Shown here in pieces: positions 59,985-64,000 of a stretch of 64,000 bases of DNA. How positions within the stretch are numbered: the stretch's first letter is position 1; every line of letters begins with the position of its first letter. The DNA is taken from the NCBI GenBank assembly GCA_016786465.1, contig JAEUWC010000026.1:124001-188000 (forward strand), given 5' to 3'. This stretch comes from Bdellovibrionales bacterium (GTDB taxonomy: Bacteria; Bdellovibrionota; UBA1018). The notes beneath the pieces were generated by a model. That model saw only the letters and a list, made by a program, of their open reading frames with translations. It did no database searches and was not told the DNA's origin. A program made the position numbers and the translations under genes.

Positions 59985-60943
59985 TGCTGCACCTCCGACA
60001 TCATGGCTGCCATTTCGGCATCCAGGCTTTCAGTTCGTTCGTGGGCAGTTTTCGAGCGTCCTGCGATTCCGTTCGGTTTCGGCGTGCCCCAATCGTATTT
60101 GCCTTCGAGAATCTTGGCGTGGTTATCGGGCCGGGTCAGGAACTCGATGTCGGCTTTCCAGCCACGGTTGTTCGTGCCCAGGCAAAACGGCGTGGCGTTG
60201 ATTTTCTCGATGACCGAAGTCCAGTAGGCGCGATCGGGCCGCTCCTCCCAGCGCTTCTCGCACGAAGTTCGGCGTGCGCTGTTGTTGGCCATCTCCCGAA
60301 CTTTTGGCAGGCGCTCATCCGCAAGCTCGTTCCAAAGCGCGGCGAGTTCCGGCAGATTGGATTCTTTCGGCGGCTTGGATTTCTTCGGAGGTGGAGGGTC
60401 CGCATCCTCGCTGGGCTGCGTTAAAGTTTTTTCTCCCAAACCCTCTTTTTCAAAATCTTGATCCTGATCTTTTTCTTTATCTTGATCCTTGTCTTTGTCT
60501 TTAAGGGTATCGGAACCCTTAGCAAACCCTTCGGTAAGGGTTACGGAACCCTTTGGATCAGTCGGGGTTTCAGGAACGAGAGATTGTTTTTCTTGGGATA
60601 GGGTTAAAGTTACAGGGTCGATGCCGTGCTTGCGCAGGGTCTTGATGGCAGCAATGTGCGGTTTGCAGTCTTCCGACAGGGTGCCGTATTGAAATTCGAT
60701 GAAGCCAGGAAGGAAAATCTTATCCTTGGCGATTCGGACGACGCGATCCCCGAAGGCTTCCTGGACCTCTGCCCAGGTAATTTCGTCGCCGATTTGAAAT
60801 GACGCGAGTCCGTAGTCCTCGCTCCAGATGCCCGCGAGATCACAGTTGTCTCGCAGGTACTCCCACATGCATTTGTTTTTTGGCTTTAGAAGTCTAAACC
60901 ACTGTTTGCCCCATTTTTCCGAATCCGTCATGCGCTTGGCCAT
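59981..60943 (-). CDS. O-like replication initiator with internal origin
   Basis: A 320-residue initiator from the ATG at 60943 (GGGGAG upstream). N-terminal WGKQWFRLLKPKNKCMWEYL suggests a helix-turn-helix replication-protein domain; the C-terminal part has the phage replisome-organiser pattern WNELADERLPKVREM, RRTSCEKRWEERP and NNRGWKADIEFL. The middle is a Lys/Asp linker (KDKDKDQDKEKDQDQD). The 11-bp iteron array is encoded between them (60503-60553), as in lambda O. Confidence 0.88.
   Translation of the reverse strand: MAKRMTDSEKWGKQWFRLLKPKNKCMWEYLRDNCDLAGIWSEDYGLASFQIGDEITWAEVQEAFGDRVVRIAKDKIFLPGFIEFQYGTLSEDCKPHIAAIKTLRKHGIDPVTLTLSQEKQSLVPETPTDPKGSVTLTEGFAKGSDTLKDKDKDQDKEKDQDQDFEKEGLGEKTLTQPSEDADPPPPKKSKPPKESNLPELAALWNELADERLPKVREMANNSARRTSCEKRWEERPDRAYWTSVIEKINATPFCLGTNNRGWKADIEFLTRPDNHAKILEGKYDWGTPKPNGIAGRSKTAHERTESLDAEMAAMMSEVQQ
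60440..60502. other. A/T-rich tract beside the iterons (probable DNA unwinding element)
   Basis: A pyrimidine-biased, A/T-rich stretch encoding the Lys/Asp linker of the initiator. It touches the iteron array, matching the arrangement of lambdoid origins in which an easily melted segment follows the initiator sites. Confidence 0.65.
60503..60553. repeat. Five 11-bp-phased iterons inside the initiator gene
   Basis: Heptamers AAGGGTA (60503), AACCCTT (60514), AACCCTT (60525), AAGGGTT (60536, inverted) and AACCCTT (60547), starting exactly 11 bases apart. The period is not a multiple of three and gives no protein repeat, so the pattern is maintained at the DNA level. The same heptamer and period recur at 22831-22896. 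Confidence 0.85.
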
Positions 60944-60959
60944 GTTTCTCCCCATTTTT

Positions 60960-60982
60960 CCCGCAAGATTCGGAATTGCGGG
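60960..60982. repeat. Hairpin CCCGCAA / TTGCGGG before the initiator gene
   Basis: Seven-base arms with a nine-base loop, 16 bases before the ATG of the O-like gene. In the message it would form a stem followed by GAAAAATGGGG. Operator or attenuator are possible. A near copy of the 13-mer overlaps its right arm (60979-60991). Confidence 0.6.
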
Positions 60983-61007
60983 TTAGAGAGAGTTCCGCTA
61001 GGCTGGT

Positions 61008-61020
61008 CTGGTTAGAGACT
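61008..61020 (+). repeat. 13-bp repeat near attR (12 of 13 match)
   Basis: CTGGTTAGAGACT, one mismatch from the exact 13-mer, 81 bp inside attR. A second copy (11 of 13) is at 60979-60991. In the circular form these would face the 15049 copy across attP in the same orientation. Confidence 0.55.
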
Positions 61021-61101
61021 CCGCCAGGGTAGAACTCTGTCTTTTCAATAGGTTTCAGGCTGACATTGGCAAGCAGGCAGTTAGAAACTCTTCCAGGTGG
61101 G

Positions 61102-61112
61102 TCCACCATTTT
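61102..61112 (+). repeat. attR core (11-bp direct repeat, TCCACCATTTT)
   Basis: Exact copy of the ssrA 3' end core at 14964-14974. To the right lies DNA that fits the original downstream flank of ssrA (hairpin at 61124-61147); to the left lies phage DNA. Confidence 0.85.
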
Positions 61113-61123
61113 ACCCAACAGGA

Positions 61124-61147
61124 GAACGCCCCCATCCGGGGGCGTTC
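61124..61147 (+). terminator. Displaced terminator-like hairpin of ssrA
   Basis: A ten-base-pair stem, GAACGCCCCC with GGGGGCGTTC, and loop ATCC. There is no T-run after it. In the reconstructed empty site it would start 19 bases after the last tmRNA base, the expected place for the ssrA terminator. Confidence 0.6.
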
Positions 61148-61274
61148 ATAAATAAGCGAAATCAATAAAAACCCGAGGACGAAAGTAGTTAGTCTGGTTC
61201 GATGTGCGTTTCTGGAAGTTACCCGATGTTTCGGGAGTTATGCACACACCCCGCACACTTTTGCACACAGTTTG

Positions 61275-61393
61275 GACCCATGATGGGTCGACGCTACAGA
61301 TGTAGCGGAGTCTATGTGTGTAGATCGTTCACCAAGTCAGTTTTCAAGAACTTAACGAATCCACGTCTATGTGAGTTGCAACTACACACATAG
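61275..61393. promoter_or_regulatory. Cluster of palindromes upstream of an XRE gene
   Basis: Within 120 bp: GACCCAT-G-ATGGGTC (61275-61289), CGCTACA-GA-TGTAGCG (61292-61307), CTATGTGTGTAG (61312-61323) with its exact inverse CTACACACATAG (61382-61393) 58 bp away, and AGTTGCAACT (61374-61383) between. Three GCACACA copies precede it. The 290 bp between attR and the XRE gene hold no credible gene, so the region is probably control DNA. Confidence 0.65.
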
Positions 61394-61405
61394 AAAGGAC
61401 CGTTT

Positions 61406-61753
61406 ATGTCTAAAAGAAGTAATGAAAGAAGAATCACACAGGGTGCTCGCACACTGAAGTTTCTGCGACAGCAAGCCAAATTGAGTTTTAGAGCGGCTGC
61501 GAGGGTGTCTGGTATGGGTGACGGAATGATCAATCACCTAGAGCATGGGCGCGCGCAAATCCATCAAAAGCACTTAGATCAGCTTTTGAAAGCTTATGGC
61601 ACCACACAGCAGACTTACGAAATGTTTGTGTCTGGGGCTGTGACCCTTCCTCAAGATCTACGAACTGATTGTATTGAAATCATTCGTGGGATGAGCCCTG
61701 AACAACTCAAGACGGTTCATCCGGTTTTGGCGTCGCTTGCGGTGAGAAAGTGA
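61406..61753 (+). CDS. XRE-family regulator in the right flank
   Basis: A 115-residue regulator with AAGGAC upstream of the ATG. Helix-turn-helix SFRAAARVSGMGDGMINHLEHG (about residues 27-48), then a helical C-terminal half (LKAYGTTQQTYEMFVSG and MSPEQLKTVHPVLASL). Preceded by a cluster of palindromes; probably autoregulatory. It belongs to the host flank or to an older element beyond attR. Confidence 0.78.
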   Translation: MSKRSNERRITQGARTLKFLRQQAKLSFRAAARVSGMGDGMINHLEHGRAQIHQKHLDQLLKAYGTTQQTYEMFVSGAVTLPQDLRTDCIEIIRGMSPEQLKTVHPVLASLAVRK

Positions 61754-61761
61754 GGATGATT

Positions 61762-61932
61762 ATGCTTAAAACCTTCATCAAGTTTTTAATGCTAACCTCG
61801 CTACTTCAAATTGGGATGGATATCGCGAGTCCTAAATGTAGGCGTGATCAAAAGAAGTGTTCGGCCATTAATTTTAGTTCGAGTGTGCGGCCGATTTCAA
61901 TTTTCCCCGAGGAAGCGAGGCGATTTCGATAA
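61762..61932 (+). CDS. Small possible membrane protein
   Basis: About 56 residues, starting nine bases after the XRE stop, with a hydrophobic segment (TFIKFLMLTSLLQIGMDI) then a basic/Ser-rich tail with two Cys. No ribosome-binding site of note and no family recognised; it may be a chance frame. Confidence 0.3.
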   Translation: MLKTFIKFLMLTSLLQIGMDIASPKCRRDQKKCSAINFSSSVRPISIFPEEARRFR

Positions 61933-61951
61933 GGTTCTAAAACCAGAATTC

Positions 61952-63145
61952 TTACTTTAAGTCGTCGGTAAATCGCCAGTCATAACCATATGCCTTTTTG
62001 CGGTTCCCGTAGCCAGTTGTGCATGGCTTACGAAGGCAGACGCTACTTATCGAGGAGGCACAATTCGTATTCTTAGCAATACCTGTTTCAACCAACCATC
62101 GCGCAGCCTCATGGATGCTTGAGAATTCTTTTAATACCTTACCAGTATTTAAATCAATCATTGAAACGGCCTTGCTAGTTTTTGCAGCCGCAGCCTTCGC
62201 TCTTTTTTTTGCATTTGAGTGAGCAAGTTCTGGATTATTGTCTTTAAATTTTTTTAAAGATAATTTGCGCTTTTCGTTCGCCTTCGGACTTGTTCGAGAC
62301 TTGATCAACTTTTCCTGCCATATTTTATATTCATCAGGGTTTTGTTCTGCGTATCTTTTTAAGCTAGCCTGACGTTTTTCCTGAACTTCTGACGACTTAA
62401 TCTTTTCGCGACTCTTTCTTCTGGCTTCTGCATATTCTTCAGGATTATTATTTTTCCAATTGATTATTCGTACTTGCGACATTTTTCGATATTTATCATC
62501 GCTCATTACTTCCTTAATTTTTTGTGAACGCGCACGAAGAGCCGGGGTATCTCCTGATGAGAAAGCTTCTTTAGCTGCTGTAAGCATAGCTTTAAATTGC
62601 TCAGGGTGTTTCTTCATGTATTCACGCTTTTTTTCACTTGTTTCAGCTATTGTAGGACGTTTACTAGTTCCACCGCCACCAGCAACAAGATTAAGGCATT
62701 TGTCATCAGACAATAGGCTAACAGTAACTATGGATGCTTCTAGTTTTTCCGTTTCCTCTGCCGTTTCACAAACCGCGATAAAATACCGAACAAACTCATC
62801 CTTGTGCTTGTTGAACTTACTTTTGAATTTTAAGCCTGATCCCTGATAGCGTTTCAGTTCGGACCACTTAGGACGATTTGCCTTCCCGATATAATACTCA
62901 CCAGTGCCCCAATTGAGCTGAATGTAAAGTACTCGGTAATAGCCATCTTTCAAATTGCGTTTACGAACTAATTCACTTGGCGACAGAACGTCAAACCAGC
63001 GGTCTTGAATTAAAACTCGCTCTTTATTAAAACCAAATCTGGCAGATGTACGTCTTGAATCGTAGGAATCGGTTCGATCAAATGATAAATCAAATGGATT
63101 ATATTCCTGCCAGATACTGATGTTGTCGTTAATTTTGATTATCAT
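61952..63145 (-). CDS. GIY-YIG nuclease with NUMOD-like modules
   Basis: A 397-residue protein. The nuclease core has YYRVLYIQLNWGTGEYYIGKA (GIY-YIG-type strands, with variant first motif) and a downstream Arg/Tyr pattern. The middle has several basic repeats with KRQASLKRYAEQNPDEY-like units (NUMOD3-like), and the C-terminus has MIDLNTGKVLKEFSSIHEAA, as in NUMOD1 DNA-binding modules. Such proteins are usually homing or mobility endonucleases. It lies between an XRE gene and a HerA-like gene; A/T-rich compared with the phage. Confidence 0.75.
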   Translation of the reverse strand: MIIKINDNISIWQEYNPFDLSFDRTDSYDSRRTSARFGFNKERVLIQDRWFDVLSPSELVRKRNLKDGYYRVLYIQLNWGTGEYYIGKANRPKWSELKRYQGSGLKFKSKFNKHKDEFVRYFIAVCETAEETEKLEASIVTVSLLSDDKCLNLVAGGGGTSKRPTIAETSEKKREYMKKHPEQFKAMLTAAKEAFSSGDTPALRARSQKIKEVMSDDKYRKMSQVRIINWKNNNPEEYAEARRKSREKIKSSEVQEKRQASLKRYAEQNPDEYKIWQEKLIKSRTSPKANEKRKLSLKKFKDNNPELAHSNAKKRAKAAAAKTSKAVSMIDLNTGKVLKEFSSIHEAARWLVETGIAKNTNCASSISSVCLRKPCTTGYGNRKKAYGYDWRFTDDLK

Positions 63146-63246
63146 TGCAAACTTATCACTTCATATCTGTTGAAACAGCTACTTCTCATGATTTTTGTCT
63201 TATTTAAAAGATTTGGAAGTGGTCTCATTCAGGCAACCCTTAACCC

Positions 63247-64000
63247 TCAAAGTAAATCTTCTAAACTTTGCTTTGGCACCAAATCCTTAAATCGCCTTGT
63301 GTGGCTTTTTGGTTTAGCTGCGTGAGCAAGCTCATTAACATTGATCTTCAAAGGCATTTGGCTAGCCACTCCGCTAAAAATACAAGTTCCCGTTGGCAAT
63401 GTTGGAATGGACTCTTCAGTGATTTTGTCAATGTACGAAACGGCACTTGAAATGGTCTCCAAGTCCCTTTGATTGATAAGCCTATGAATAAAGTAATTGT
63501 GAGCTTGGGAAGTGATCGTTGGGGAAATATCGTTTGGCCTTTGGCTGGAAATCGTAACGAACACTCCAAACTTACGGCCTTCTTTAATGATTTCTTCAAA
63601 TGTCTCTAGGCGGTAATCCTTCCATGCCTCTTCCTCGCGGAAGGATTCCCTTGAAAGAATGTTGTGAGCCTCGTCAATGATGATAGACAACGATTTTCCA
63701 TCAGCATCTAGTTTTTGTTCCGCGTAGACTCGTTTAGCGAGCAGTAGCGGAACTGTCTTTTTCATCTCAAGATTCACGTCGTTGAGATTGACTACAACAA
63801 AGTTTTTCTCCCAAAACATTCCACCATTCGTGTCAAATATTTTTTCAATGTCGTCTCGCTTGCTTTTGAGCTTATTGATTGCTGGTGAAATATGTTCGTT
63901 CTGTGCGCGATTGGTGAGCAAATCGTTAATCAACTGAACATAGAGGAAATCAATCACATAGGATAAAATGTTATTTTTAAATGTGATGTTTGCAATATTT
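63247..64000 (-). CDS. HerA/VirB4-like ATPase, C-terminal part (runs off the window)
   Basis: The frame remains open to the window edge beyond the GTG at 63957, so this is the 3' part of a longer gene (about 250 codons seen). Walker B is SLSIIIDEAHNIL; it is followed by FGVFVTISSQRPNDISPTI and LINQRDLETISSAV, the typical HerA / DUF87 order of sensor and arginine-finger regions. HerA-like ATPases translocate DNA and are frequent in repair and anti-phage defence with nuclease partners. The partner gene, if any, lies outside. Confidence 0.82.
   Translation of the reverse strand, partial: NIANITFKNNILSYVIDFLYVQLINDLLTNRAQNEHISPAINKLKSKRDDIEKIFDTNGGMFWEKNFVVVNLNDVNLEMKKTVPLLLAKRVYAEQKLDADGKSLSIIIDEAHNILSRESFREEEAWKDYRLETFEEIIKEGRKFGVFVTISSQRPNDISPTITSQAHNYFIHRLINQRDLETISSAVSYIDKITEESIPTLPTGTCIFSGVASQMPLKINVNELAHAAKPKSHTRRFKDLVPKQSLEDLL

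Larger units (their letters stand above)
14964..61112. mobile_element. Integrated short-tailed phage with metal-efflux cargo (about 46.1 kb)
   Basis: The element is bounded by 11-bp direct repeats, attL in the ssrA 3' end and attR at 61102. It contains a large serine integrase, a RecE-like recombination module, several XRE repressors, an O/DnaC-like replication module, terminase, portal, scaffold, capsid, tail and ejection proteins, and a lysis cassette. No gene in the main modules is visibly broken. A plus-strand metal-efflux operon is embedded at 23.2-30.3 kb. Gene content (large portal, adaptor, 1231-aa tail protein, internal virion proteins, no tape measure or tail tube recognised) points to podovirus morphology. 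Confidence 0.92.

Overview
The window is a bacterial chromosome segment carrying a complete-looking integrated phage of about 46.1 kb. The left host flank encodes a SpoVR/YeaH/PrkA stress-kinase locus, a TldD/PmbA protein, a PP2C phosphatase, an M23 peptidase, SecA and a secreted papain-like protease. Together with the style of the unassigned secreted and proline-rich proteins, this suggests a Gram-negative deltaproteobacterium-like or Bdellovibrionota-like host. That placement is inference; no rRNA is present.

Layout. Host flank: 1-14.6 kb, then ssrA (tmRNA, 14622-14970). The prophage runs from an 11-bp attL core inside the tmRNA 3' end (14964-14974) to the identical attR core at 61102-61112. 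Just beyond attR lies a GC-rich hairpin that is probably the native ssrA terminator, displaced 46 kb by the insertion. Beyond it are an XRE regulator preceded by a dense palindrome cluster, a GIY-YIG nuclease and the 3' part of a HerA-like ATPase gene that runs off the window.

Inside the prophage, nearly all phage genes are on the minus strand. From the right end leftwards: a replication module (O-like initiator with an internal iteron array, DnaC-like loader), small Zn-finger proteins, a second group of virion-like proteins, a DUF1064 nuclease, two XRE regulators on the plus strand, a MORN-like protein coupled to a stand-alone response-regulator receiver, then the late operon from terminase to ejection proteins at 53.1-30.3 kb. 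The late operon has the gene content of a short-tailed (podovirus-type) phage: TerL, large portal, scaffold, capsid, beta-propeller protein, lysis cassette, 1231-aa tail protein, adaptor, internal virion proteins. Most late genes are joined by ATGA or TAATG overlaps. The left end holds recombination genes (RecE-like exonuclease and partner), lysogeny regulators and a large serine integrase.

Between the left early region and the late operon sits a plus-strand cargo operon (23.2-30.3 kb) with its own promoter, RcnR-type operator and terminator: RcnR/DmeR regulator, DmeF-type cation diffusion facilitator, histidine-rich exported protein, HME-RND pump, small exported protein, TolC-type outer-membrane factor and a lipoprotein. 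It is a metal-efflux moron in a prophage.

Most notable signals: (1) integration replaces the C-terminus of the integrase with residues read from the host tmRNA gene; (2) two arrays of 11-bp-phased AACCCTT/AACCGTT repeats, one inside the initiator gene beside an A/T-rich tract as in lambdoid origins; (3) a 13-mer (CTGGTTAGAGAGT) flanking both att sites and abutting the second array; (4) the metal-efflux cargo, which has no recognisable membrane fusion protein; (5) a (N/S)PW(S/T) motif shared by several virion proteins.
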